Assembly (NCBI RefSeq): GCF_032595355.1
Contig: NZ_JASMWN010000017.1
Coordinates: 62,001-126,000 of the forward strand
DNA: 64,000 bases
Origin: Sedimentitalea todarodis
GTDB taxonomy: Bacteria > Pseudomonadota > Alphaproteobacteria > Rhodobacterales > Rhodobacteraceae
Reading direction: 5' to 3'
The position numbers and the translations under genes were made by a program. Of this stretch, positions 7,134-14,525 are shown in pieces (positions within the stretch are counted from its first letter, which is position 1; the number at the start of each line of letters is the position of its first letter). The notes below the pieces were generated by a model that saw only the letters and a list, made by a program, of their open reading frames with translations, had not been told where the DNA came from and made no database searches.

Positions 7134-9095
7134 CTATTGCGCAGCAATTGCTGCGGGATCCACGAGCGCCACGATGTCCGTCATGATTGCATTTAGCTCG
7201 AAATCCTTGGGAGTATATACCTTTGAAACGCCCATCTTTTGCAACCTTAGAGAATCTTCGTCAGGTATGATTCCGCCTACGATCACGGGAATGTGTGCGA
7301 GTCCAGCCGCCTGCATCTTGGTGATGACGTCTTCGACCAATGGAATATGGCTGCCTGAGAGAATCGAGAGACCGACAACATGTGCGTCAGTTGCCTGAAC
7401 CGAAGCAACGATTTCCTCTGGTGTGAGACGAATTCCGTCATATGAGATATCCATGCCGCAATCCCGAGCGCGGAACGCGATTTGTTCGGCACCGTTGGAG
7501 TGTCCATCCAAACCGGGCTTGCCGACCAGAAATTTCAGGCGCCGCCCCAACCGGTCACTGACGGCATTCACAGCCTCGCGAATATCGTCCAGCCCTTCGG
7601 TCTTGTTCGAAGGCGAGCCTGAAACCCCCGTGGGGCCGCGATAGGTGCCAAAGACCTGACGCATCTGCTTTGCCCATTCACCCGTGGTGGCGCCGGCCTT
7701 GGCGGCCGCAATCGACGGTTCCATGACATTTGCACCGTTCGAGGCGGCCTCACGCAGGGCTGTCAGTGCTGCTTTGACGGCATTTTCATCACGTTCGGCC
7801 CGCCACGCATTCAGCCGGTTGATCTGATCCTGTTCGACGGCTGGGTCGACGACCATGATGCCGCCGTCTTCACTCATCAAAGGGGAAGGTTCGGTCGTGG
7901 TGAACTTGTTCACGCCGACAACCGTGGTTTCACCGGCTTCGATCCGGTTCAGACGCTCGGCATTGGATTCCACGAGCCGGGATTTCATGTATTCGATGGA
8001 GGAAATAGCACCGCCCATGCTATCGAGATTGGCAAGTTCCGCGCGGGCTCCGTCTTTGAGTTCTTCGACCTTGGCATCGACGACCGGGTTCTTGTCGAAC
8101 AGATCGCCATATTCCAACAGGTCGGTCTCAAATGCGAGAATTTGCTGCATCCGCATTGACCATTGCTGATCCCAGGGGCGGGGCAGGCCAAGCGCTTCGT
8201 TCCACGCCGGCAGTTGCACAGCGCGGGCCCGCGCATTCTTGGACAGGGTCACGGCCAGCATCTCGATCAGGATACGATAGACGTTGTTTTCCGGTTGCTG
8301 TTCGGTTAGGCCGAGCGAATTGACCTGAACGCCATACCGAAATCTGCGCATCTTGGCGTCGGCAACTCCATAGCGATGTTCGCAAATTTCATCCCAAAGA
8401 TCGACAAATGCCCGCATTTTGCACATTTCAGTAACGAATCGAATTCCCGCGTTCACAAAGAACGAGATTCGTCCGACAAGCGCAGGAAAATCCTCGGCAG
8501 GTACACGGGGCTGCAATTCATCCAGCACGGCAATCGCGGTGGCCAACGCAAAGGCCAATTCCTGTTCTGGCGTCGCACCGGCCTCTTGCAGGTGATAGGA
8601 ACACACGTTCATCGGGTTCCATTTGGGCACGTTGGCATAGCAATATTCGGCCACATCCGCGATCATCTTGAGCGATGGCTTGGGCGGGCAGACATAGGTT
8701 CCCCGGCTGAGATACTCCTTGATGAGATCATTCTGCACGGTGCCTTGCAGCTTGCTGATATCCGCGCCTTGTTCTTCTGCGGCGGCGATGTAGAGCGCCA
8801 GGAGCCAGGGGGCCGTGGCGTTGATCGTCATAGAGGTGTTCATCTGTTCCAGAGGGATCTGGTCGAACAGCGTGCGCATGTCGCCCAGATGGCAGACGGG
8901 AACGCCAACTTTGCCGACTTCGCCGCGTGCCAGCGTATCGTCGCTGTCGTATCCTGTTTGCGTTGGCAGGTCGAACGCGACAGAGAGCCCGGTCTGTCCT
9001 TTCGCAAGGTTGCTGCGATACAGCGCGTTGCTTGCATGTGCCGTCGAGTGGCCGGCATATGTCCGGATCAGCCAGGGGCGGTCTTTTTGCGTCAT
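7134..9095 (-). CDS. ecm: Ethylmalonyl-CoA mutase (coenzyme B12-dependent)
   Basis: A 653-residue B12-dependent acyl-CoA mutase that converts ethylmalonyl-CoA to methylsuccinyl-CoA in the ethylmalonyl-CoA pathway for acetate and C2 assimilation. The N-terminal mutase barrel (about 1-510) starts with RPWLIRTYAGHS and LSVAFDLPTQ. The C-terminal cobalamin domain carries the base-off motif DGHSNG (DxHxxG) and the GLSILSGSH segment. The single-chain length and sequence style match Ecm rather than methylmalonyl-CoA mutase. The start at 9095 follows a GAGG ribosome site; more open frame upstream is not used. It shares a 15-nt upstream motif with ccr 2.2 kb away. Confidence 0.93.
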   Translation of the reverse strand: MTQKDRPWLIRTYAGHSTAHASNALYRSNLAKGQTGLSVAFDLPTQTGYDSDDTLARGEVGKVGVPVCHLGDMRTLFDQIPLEQMNTSMTINATAPWLLALYIAAAEEQGADISKLQGTVQNDLIKEYLSRGTYVCPPKPSLKMIADVAEYCYANVPKWNPMNVCSYHLQEAGATPEQELAFALATAIAVLDELQPRVPAEDFPALVGRISFFVNAGIRFVTEMCKMRAFVDLWDEICEHRYGVADAKMRRFRYGVQVNSLGLTEQQPENNVYRILIEMLAVTLSKNARARAVQLPAWNEALGLPRPWDQQWSMRMQQILAFETDLLEYGDLFDKNPVVDAKVEELKDGARAELANLDSMGGAISSIEYMKSRLVESNAERLNRIEAGETTVVGVNKFTTTEPSPLMSEDGGIMVVDPAVEQDQINRLNAWRAERDENAVKAALTALREAASNGANVMEPSIAAAKAGATTGEWAKQMRQVFGTYRGPTGVSGSPSNKTEGLDDIREAVNAVSDRLGRRLKFLVGKPGLDGHSNGAEQIAFRARDCGMDISYDGIRLTPEEIVASVQATDAHVVGLSILSGSHIPLVEDVITKMQAAGLAHIPVIVGGIIPDEDSLRLQKMGVSKVYTPKDFELNAIMTDIVALVDPAAIAAQ

Positions 9096-9174
9096 GTCGG
9101 GCCTCGATGTTGCTCGAAGAAATTTTATTGCGTATCGGCTTTCTAAACAGAAATTTTCGACCGTTGTCAATTCG

Positions 9175-9206
9175 CTGCATTGCGGCAAAGATGCTTAGCT
9201 TGCAAG
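9175..9206 (-). promoter_or_regulatory. Candidate acyl-CoA-responsive operator region of ecm
   Basis: CTGCATTGCGGCAAA at 9175-9189 is identical to the sequence at 11335-11349 before ccr. Its core TTGC-G-GCAA is palindromic. A second palindrome, CTTGCAAG, is at 9199-9206 inside the end of the upstream GNAT gene. The core resembles the TTTGCAAA half-sites of ScfR/RamB/PccR-type regulators. Confidence 0.55.
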
Positions 9207-9806
9207 GGCGCGCTGCATCCGGGTGCTGGTCCGAAAATGCAACAGATACCGCAATAGCCCAACGTCTTCCTTGCTGATTTCCACAAACCCTTGCCGTTCA
9301 TAAAGTGCGCGTGCGCGCGGATTGCTGTCGATGACGTCAAGCCGGACTTTGGACATTCGCAGATGTCGCGCCGTATCCACGATCGCGCTCAGCAGGGCGG
9401 TTCCTACTCCGCGTCCGCGCGCTTCTTTGGAAACGAATATCCCGTCCATCAAGAGCACACCGTCTTCTATGTCACGTTCGAGCAGTTCAAGAATTGGGCC
9501 GCGCCACAGCGCGCCAACCCAGCCATAGCTGGCGGCCAGATCGGAGAAGCCACCGCCGAGCAGGGATCCTTCCGCTGTCTTGAACCCGGCCATGCCGAGC
9601 AGATTTCCGTTGCGATCACGTGCAGCCAGCGCAAATTCCGGATCAAGGTTGGATGTGATGAACTCGAGCGCCCGCGCCTCTGGCCACATGATGCGCCCGA
9701 GTTTGCCGCGAAAGGCCTGCCAAAATAGCAGCGCCGCCAGTTCGCGTTCGTGGGGGTGGAACCCGGGTGCGACTTCGATATGGGTGATGTGATGGTCCGT
9801 CGTCAT
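9195..9806 (-). CDS. GNAT family N-acetyltransferase
   Basis: A 203-residue GNAT acetyltransferase. The acetyl-CoA pyrophosphate loop ARGRGVGTALL (R-x-x-G-x-G/A) lies in the C-terminal half, followed by LDVIDSNPRARALYERQGF, the usual motif B. The N-terminal region (FWQAFRGKLGRIMWP) resembles a subgroup with unknown substrates. It is transcribed toward ecm, with a 99-bp gap that carries the ecm motif. Substrate unknown. Confidence 0.85.
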   Translation of the reverse strand: MTTDHHITHIEVAPGFHPHERELAALLFWQAFRGKLGRIMWPEARALEFITSNLDPEFALAARDRNGNLLGMAGFKTAEGSLLGGGFSDLAASYGWVGALWRGPILELLERDIEDGVLLMDGIFVSKEARGRGVGTALLSAIVDTARHLRMSKVRLDVIDSNPRARALYERQGFVEISKEDVGLLRYLLHFRTSTRMQRALAS

Positions 9807-9850
9807 GAAAGAGATATTTACCTTGCGGGTGCGACTTGCAAGGATCAGCC

Positions 9851-11263
9851 ATGACTACAAGTATCGAACTACCGCTCTGGTTGCTGCTGCTGATCCTTGG
9901 ATTTGCCGCGATCGCGGCGCTGGACAAGGTAATGATCCCGTCCGTGCGCTGGTTTTTCCGTCGCAGGCTGGAGCGTGCGGTCGCGCGGCTGAATACGCGG
10001 CTGGAGCGCCCGATTCAACCGTTCAAACTGGCGCGGCGGCGCGACATGATCCAGCGGCTGATCTATGATCCGCAGGTCAGTCAGGCTGTTGTCGATCACG
10101 CACGTGCGAAAGGGGTGCCAGAGAGTGTCGCCTTTGAAGAGGCCAGCCGATACGCTCGGGAGATCGTCCCCTCGTTTTCGGCCTCGGCCTATTTTGGCTT
10201 CGCAATTCGTGCTGCCCGAATCCTGTCGAATGCGCTCTATCGTGTCAGGCTCGGGCACCATGACGAAGCCGCGCTCAGCGAGATTGATCCAGAGGCGACG
10301 GTCGTTTTCGTGATGAACCATCGAAGCAACATGGACTACGTGCTCGTCACCTATCTGGCGGCGGAAAGATCGGCGCTGTCCTATGCGGTTGGGGAATGGG
10401 CGCAGGTCTGGCCGCTGAGTGGTCTGATCCGGGCCATGGGGGCCTATTTCATTCGACGGAAATCCCGCAATGAGCTGTATCGCAAGGTCCTGGCACGTTA
10501 CGTCAGGCTCGCGACTGATGCTGGGGTTACACAGGCCATGTTTCCGGAAGGCGGGCTGAGCCAGTCCGGCGCGTTGATGCCGCCAAAGCTGGGTCTGCTG
10601 AAGTATATTGTTGATGATTTCGACCCAGAGGGGCGGGATGTGGTCTTTGTTCCGGTTGCGCTGAATTATGATCGGGTCCTGGAGGACCGCATCCTGGTTG
10701 CCGCGGCGCATGATCCAAAAGGGCGTTTCAATGCGCGGATCGGGGTGGTTGCGGCGAAGTCCGTCAAACAATTGTGGCTGCGCCTGATCGGGCGCTATCA
10801 TCGGTTCGGCTATGCGGCCGTCAGTTTTGGCGAGCCCTTGTCGCTGCGCACGCTGCATGGCCAGGTCACGGGGGATGCGACTGTTCCGCTGGCCCGCATG
10901 CTGATCGCAGAGATCGGGGCGATCGTTCCCATGTTGCCCGTGCCAATCGTTTCATGGCTGCTGATCGAACGGGGGCCAATGACCCGTGCAGACGTCGAAA
11001 TTGCTTTCGGAGCCATTCTGAGGAAATACCCCGAAGCGCATGTGCATCTGCCGAGAGACAACCGCGATTATGGTGCGGAGGTTGGTTTGCGCAATTTGCT
11101 GGAGCGCAAGATCCTGAAACTCGAAGGCGACGCGTACCATGTGGTGCCTGATCAGGTCGAGATCGTGAAGTACTATGCCAACTCCATTCGCCATCTCATG
11201 GTCGAGCGGGCGCCCCTCGATTCTGCGCAAGCAAAGGAAGATGCTGCAACTGCAGGGTCATAA
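9851..11263 (+). CDS. PlsB/PlsC-type glycerolipid acyltransferase
   Basis: A 470-residue membrane-associated acyltransferase. An N-terminal hydrophobic helix at 9-23 anchors it. The acyltransferase block I NHRSNMD (NHx4D variant) is at 156-162 and block III FPEGG at 231-235. It is longer than PlsC and shorter than PlsB, so it is best described as a 1-acylglycerol-3-phosphate or glycerol-3-phosphate acyltransferase family protein in phospholipid synthesis. The ATG at 9851 has an AGGATC ribosome site. It sits between ecm and ccr, which may be chance or a link to acyl-CoA use. Confidence 0.85.
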   Translation: MTTSIELPLWLLLLILGFAAIAALDKVMIPSVRWFFRRRLERAVARLNTRLERPIQPFKLARRRDMIQRLIYDPQVSQAVVDHARAKGVPESVAFEEASRYAREIVPSFSASAYFGFAIRAARILSNALYRVRLGHHDEAALSEIDPEATVVFVMNHRSNMDYVLVTYLAAERSALSYAVGEWAQVWPLSGLIRAMGAYFIRRKSRNELYRKVLARYVRLATDAGVTQAMFPEGGLSQSGALMPPKLGLLKYIVDDFDPEGRDVVFVPVALNYDRVLEDRILVAAAHDPKGRFNARIGVVAAKSVKQLWLRLIGRYHRFGYAAVSFGEPLSLRTLHGQVTGDATVPLARMLIAEIGAIVPMLPVPIVSWLLIERGPMTRADVEIAFGAILRKYPEAHVHLPRDNRDYGAEVGLRNLLERKILKLEGDAYHVVPDQVEIVKYYANSIRHLMVERAPLDSAQAKEDAATAGS

Positions 11264-11289
11264 AATTACAAAATCAACGCAATTGGTGT

Positions 11290-11349
11290 TGCAATATTAC
11301 GCGACGCTTCCTATTCCCTTTTCCATACGCGATTCTGCATTGCGGCAAA
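11290..11349 (+). promoter_or_regulatory. Candidate operator region of ccr
   Basis: TTGCAA at 11290-11295 and CTGCATTGCGGCAAA at 11335-11349. The latter repeats exactly the ecm upstream motif. It ends 22 bp before the ccr ATG, in front of the ribosome site AGGAGG. Confidence 0.55.
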
Positions 11350-11371
11350 CAACAGAAGACAGGAGGCCTTC

Positions 11372-12658
11372 ATGGCTCTGGACACCAACAGCGACATTGC
11401 CCCCTACGAGGCACCAGAGAAAGATCTCTATGAGGTCGGCGAGATCCCACCCTTGGGCTACGTGCCAAAACAGATGTATGCTTGGGCGATCCGCAAGGAA
11501 CGTCACGGCGAACCGGACACTGCGATGCTGCAAGAGGTGCTGGACGTGCCTGCGCTGGACAGCCACGATGTCCTGGTTCTGGTGATGGCGGCTGGCGTGA
11601 ATTACAACGGCGTCTGGGCCGCTCTGGGCAAACCGATCAGCCCGTTTGATGGGCACAAGCAGCCCTATCATATTGCAGGGTCGGATGCGTCGGGCATCGT
11701 CTGGGCGGTGGGTGACAAGGTGACCCGCTGGAAGATCGGCGACGAGGTCGTGATTCACTGTAACCAGGATGATGGCGACGACGAGGAATGCAACGGTGGC
11801 GATCCGATGTTCTCGACGAGCCAGCGCATCTGGGGATACGAGACACCTGACGGATCGTTCAGCCAGTTCACCCGCGTGCAGTCGCAGCAGTTGATGCCCC
11901 GACCCAAGCACCTGACATGGGAAGAAAGCGCCTGCTACACTCTCACGCTCGCAACGGCCTACCGGATGCTGTTCGGACATCACCCGCATGAGCTGAAGCC
12001 GGGACAGAACGTGCTGGTCTGGGGCGCCTCCGGCGGATTGGGCTCCTACGCGATCCAGTTGATCAACACGGCAGGGGCCAACGCGATCGGCGTGATTTCG
12101 GATGAGGACAAGCGCGAATTCGTGATGGACCTTGGGGCAAAGGGCGTCATCAACCGCAAGGACTTCAATTGCTGGGGCCAGATGCCCACCGTGAACACCC
12201 CCGAGTATGGTGAATGGTTCAAGGAAGCGCGCAAGTTCGGCGCAGCGATCTGGGCCATTACCGGCAAGGGCAACAACGTGGATATCGTGTTTGAGCATCC
12301 CGGCGAGGCGACTTTCCCGGTTTCAACATTTGTCTGCAAGAAGGGCGGCATGGTTGTGATCTGTGCGGGGACGACCGGCTTTAACCTGACGTTTGACGTG
12401 CGATATGTCTGGATGCACCAGAAGCGCCTCCAGGGCAGCCACTTTGCACACCTCAAGCAGGCGAGCGCCGCAAACAATCTGATGCTGGAGCGGCGGTTGG
12501 ACCCCTGCATGTCCGAAGTGTTCAACTGGGGAGACCTGCCCGAAGCGCACATGAAAATGATGCGCAATGAGCACAAGCCCGGCAACATGTCTGTTCTGGT
12601 CCAGTCGCCGGTGACCGGCCTGCGGACGCTTGAAGAGGTACTGGACGCAGGCAAGTAG
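11372..12658 (+). CDS. ccrA: Crotonyl-CoA carboxylase/reductase
   Basis: A 428-residue medium-chain dehydrogenase/reductase that reductively carboxylates crotonyl-CoA with NADPH and CO2 to ethylmalonyl-CoA, the defining step of the ethylmalonyl-CoA pathway. The family N-terminus (LYEVGEIPPLGYVPK) and the long GroES-like domain are present. The nucleotide-binding loop is VWGASGGLGSYAIQL, and FEHPGEATFP and HQKRLQGSHFA are typical of Ccr. It starts at 11372 behind a strong AGGAGG. Its product, after epimerisation, feeds Ecm encoded at 7134-9095. Confidence 0.96.
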   Translation: MALDTNSDIAPYEAPEKDLYEVGEIPPLGYVPKQMYAWAIRKERHGEPDTAMLQEVLDVPALDSHDVLVLVMAAGVNYNGVWAALGKPISPFDGHKQPYHIAGSDASGIVWAVGDKVTRWKIGDEVVIHCNQDDGDDEECNGGDPMFSTSQRIWGYETPDGSFSQFTRVQSQQLMPRPKHLTWEESACYTLTLATAYRMLFGHHPHELKPGQNVLVWGASGGLGSYAIQLINTAGANAIGVISDEDKREFVMDLGAKGVINRKDFNCWGQMPTVNTPEYGEWFKEARKFGAAIWAITGKGNNVDIVFEHPGEATFPVSTFVCKKGGMVVICAGTTGFNLTFDVRYVWMHQKRLQGSHFAHLKQASAANNLMLERRLDPCMSEVFNWGDLPEAHMKMMRNEHKPGNMSVLVQSPVTGLRTLEEVLDAGK

Positions 12659-12686
12659 TCTACAGCGTATCCAAATAGAAAACAGT

Positions 12687-12724
12687 AACACCCGCGAATC
12701 GCTCTTTGGTGACGCGGGTGTTTT
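12687..12724 (+). terminator. Intrinsic terminator of ccr
   Basis: AACACCCGCG (12687-12696) pairs perfectly with CGCGGGTGTT (12713-12722), followed by T residues, 29 bp after the ccr stop. Confidence 0.9.
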
Positions 12725-12836
12725 GCGTTCGAAGAGCAGAAATTAGAAATCAGAGACTTAGAAAATGCGCCCTCGCTATTTTGGGGGGGTCGAAAGCTGC
12801 GAATTTCCTAACAAACGCACGAATGGTAGTCTTACG

Positions 12837-12851
12837 TTAATTGTTCGTTAA
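12837..12851 (+). promoter_or_regulatory. CtrA-type binding site upstream of the luxR locus
   Basis: TTAA-TTGTTCG-TTAA followed by C is an exact match to the CtrA full site TTAA-N7-TTAA. It lies 20 bp before the small upstream ORF and 177 bp before luxR. A half-site in the same context, CGTTAACCACT, recurs at 13774-13784 before luxI. Confidence 0.75.
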
Positions 12852-12870
12852 CCACTGCGGAGCGACTCTC

Positions 12871-13089
12871 ATGACGCACAACGACTGGATACTGGACGTA
12901 TTGGCTGACCTCAAATCATTTGCTTCGGCAAATGGGCTGGGGGCCCTTGCGGAGCAACTGGATGACACCACGCTTATCGCAGCTGCCGAGATTTCGTCCC
13001 AAAAAGAAGAGGCGCGTTCTCAACTAAATGGTGAACCGAGTCAATCTGGATCAAGTGCTGGAGGAATTGGACGCCACCAGCGCGCTTGA
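12871..13089 (+). CDS. Small conserved-looking protein overlapping luxR
   Basis: A 72-residue predicted protein (MTHNDWILDVLADLKSFASA at its start) with a GGAG ribosome site 8 nt upstream. The first 50 residues are amphipathic and acidic (LGALAEQLDDTTLIAAAEI). The last 21 codons overlap the start of luxR in another frame and look low-complexity. It could be a small companion of the quorum-sensing regulator or simply a translational coupler. If the CtrA box activates from the -35 position, transcription might start beyond this ATG, which would argue against it. Confidence 0.55.
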   Translation: MTHNDWILDVLADLKSFASANGLGALAEQLDDTTLIAAAEISSQKEEARSQLNGEPSQSGSSAGGIGRHQRA

Positions 13090-13747
13090 AGAACTTCAGG
13101 GTATCATCGAGGCCTTGCGCGACGCGTTTCTCGTCGATCACATGGTCTATCACTGGGTCGATAGCGCCGGAGATCAATACGGCTGCGGAACCTATTCGAA
13201 TGAATGGAGAGAGCGTTGGGTGTCCCAAAACTACCAACGCGTCGATCCGGTTATCCTCGGGTGTTTTCAGCGGTTTCACCCAGTAGACTGGAAGCGGCTG
13301 GACTGGTCAAGCAAGGCCGCAAGGCAATTCATGATCGAAGCCCAGGAATACGGGGTGGGAAACCAGGGGTTTTCTATCCCGATCCGAGGACCAAACGGCC
13401 AGTTTGCCTTGTTTTCGGTCAGTCACAGTTGTGATGACGCCACCTGGGCACAATTCACAGAGGATAACAGCCGCGATCTCATCCTGATCGCGCATTTCTT
13501 CAATCGAAAGGCATTGGAATTCGAGCCCGGCCGGCAACCGGAAAGCTCCCGAGCGCTGTCCCCGCGCGAAGTGGATGCAATGACATTGCTGGCCATGGGC
13601 TACAGTCGGGCGCAGACTGCCGAGACGCTGTCGATCTCGGAACACACGCTCAGGGTCTATATTGAGAGTGCCCGCTTCAAGCTCGGTGCGCTCAACACAA
13701 CGCACGCAGTTGCCCGCGCGATGAGCCGTGGGTTGATTGTGGTGTGA
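13028..13747 (+). CDS. luxR: LuxR family acyl-homoserine lactone-responsive regulator
   Basis: A 239-residue quorum-sensing transcription factor. The N-terminal autoinducer-binding domain carries the usual ligand signature W-x4-Y-x3-DP (WVSQNYQRVDP). The C-terminal LuxR/NarL helix-turn-helix is LSPREVDAMTLLAMGYSRAQ through EHTLRVYIESARFKLG (about 177-225). It lies directly upstream of the synthase gene. The ATG at 13028 has no clear ribosome site and lies within the preceding small ORF, suggesting translational coupling. The arrangement ccr-luxR-luxI is as I recall it from Ruegeria-type genomes. Confidence 0.92.
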   Translation: MVNRVNLDQVLEELDATSALEELQGIIEALRDAFLVDHMVYHWVDSAGDQYGCGTYSNEWRERWVSQNYQRVDPVILGCFQRFHPVDWKRLDWSSKAARQFMIEAQEYGVGNQGFSIPIRGPNGQFALFSVSHSCDDATWAQFTEDNSRDLILIAHFFNRKALEFEPGRQPESSRALSPREVDAMTLLAMGYSRAQTAETLSISEHTLRVYIESARFKLGALNTTHAVARAMSRGLIVV

Positions 13748-13784
13748 AGCGGAAGAACGACGCGATGACCTGACGTTAACCACT

Positions 13785-13819
13785 CTTGTCGTAAGCCTGA
13801 AATCAGCCAGGACGACAAG
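13785..13819 (+). promoter_or_regulatory. luxI leader hairpin overlapping the ribosome site
   Basis: CTTGTCGT (13785-13792) pairs perfectly with ACGACAAG (13812-13819). Inside, CCTG and CAGG add four pairs after a 3-nt bulge. The 3' arm overlaps the Shine-Dalgarno AAGGGGA just before the luxI ATG at 13831. Confidence 0.6.
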
Positions 13820-13830
13820 GGGACACGATC

Positions 13831-14469
13831 ATGCTGCGCTATATCTATGCAACCGACCTCCATAACTTTCCCAAATTGCGTCGAACAATGTTTCGCGATC
13901 GGGCCGACCAGTTCAAGACCCGGCTGGGATGGGACGTGAACGTTGACCGCAACGGGTACGAGATGGATGACTATGACAGGCTGAACCCGCTCTACGTCAT
14001 TTGGGAGCAACCGGATGGCAGCCACGGAGGCTCGATGCGGTTTCTTCCGACGACCGGGCGGGTCATGGTCAACGATGTATTTGGCCACCTGACGGGCGAC
14101 ACACAGGTCTCGAGCCCGCTAATCTGGGAATGCACCCGTTTCTGCCTGTCACGGACCGCCGGCAGCCATGTTGCGGCGGCCCTGATGCTGGCGGGGGGCG
14201 AGATCATGACCGGTTTTGGCATTCGCCACTTCGTCGGTGTCTTCGACGCCCGCATGGTGCGCATCTATCGCCTTATCGGATCTTCGCCCGAAGTGCTGGG
14301 CAGTACCGGCGAGGGGCTCGAAAAGATCAGCGTTGGACTCTGGGAGTTTTCCGACAAAGCCAAAGCACAGATCGCCCGGCGATCCGGCATTTCCGAGGAA
14401 TTGTCGCGGTTGTGGTTTGATCGGGCGTTTGGGCCAGCCGAGCACCGCCAGATGGCTCTTTCAGCCTGA
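13831..14469 (+). CDS. luxI: Acyl-homoserine-lactone synthase
   Basis: A 212-residue LuxI-type enzyme that makes acyl-homoserine lactone signals from SAM and acyl-ACP. The invariant residues are in place: R24, F28 and W34 in FRDRADQFKTRLGWDV, E44 and D46/D47, R70 in GGSMRF, and E100 and R103 in WECTRF. The gene follows luxR after 83 bp containing a CtrA half-site and a hairpin over its ribosome site. Chain length of the signal cannot be predicted from sequence. Confidence 0.96.
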   Translation: MLRYIYATDLHNFPKLRRTMFRDRADQFKTRLGWDVNVDRNGYEMDDYDRLNPLYVIWEQPDGSHGGSMRFLPTTGRVMVNDVFGHLTGDTQVSSPLIWECTRFCLSRTAGSHVAAALMLAGGEIMTGFGIRHFVGVFDARMVRIYRLIGSSPEVLGSTGEGLEKISVGLWEFSDKAKAQIARRSGISEELSRLWFDRAFGPAEHRQMALSA

Positions 14470-14525
14470 GCAATTTCGCACGATCCATCTGGTGAAGCCA
14501 TTCCCGCGGCTGTAGGGTCGCCGCC

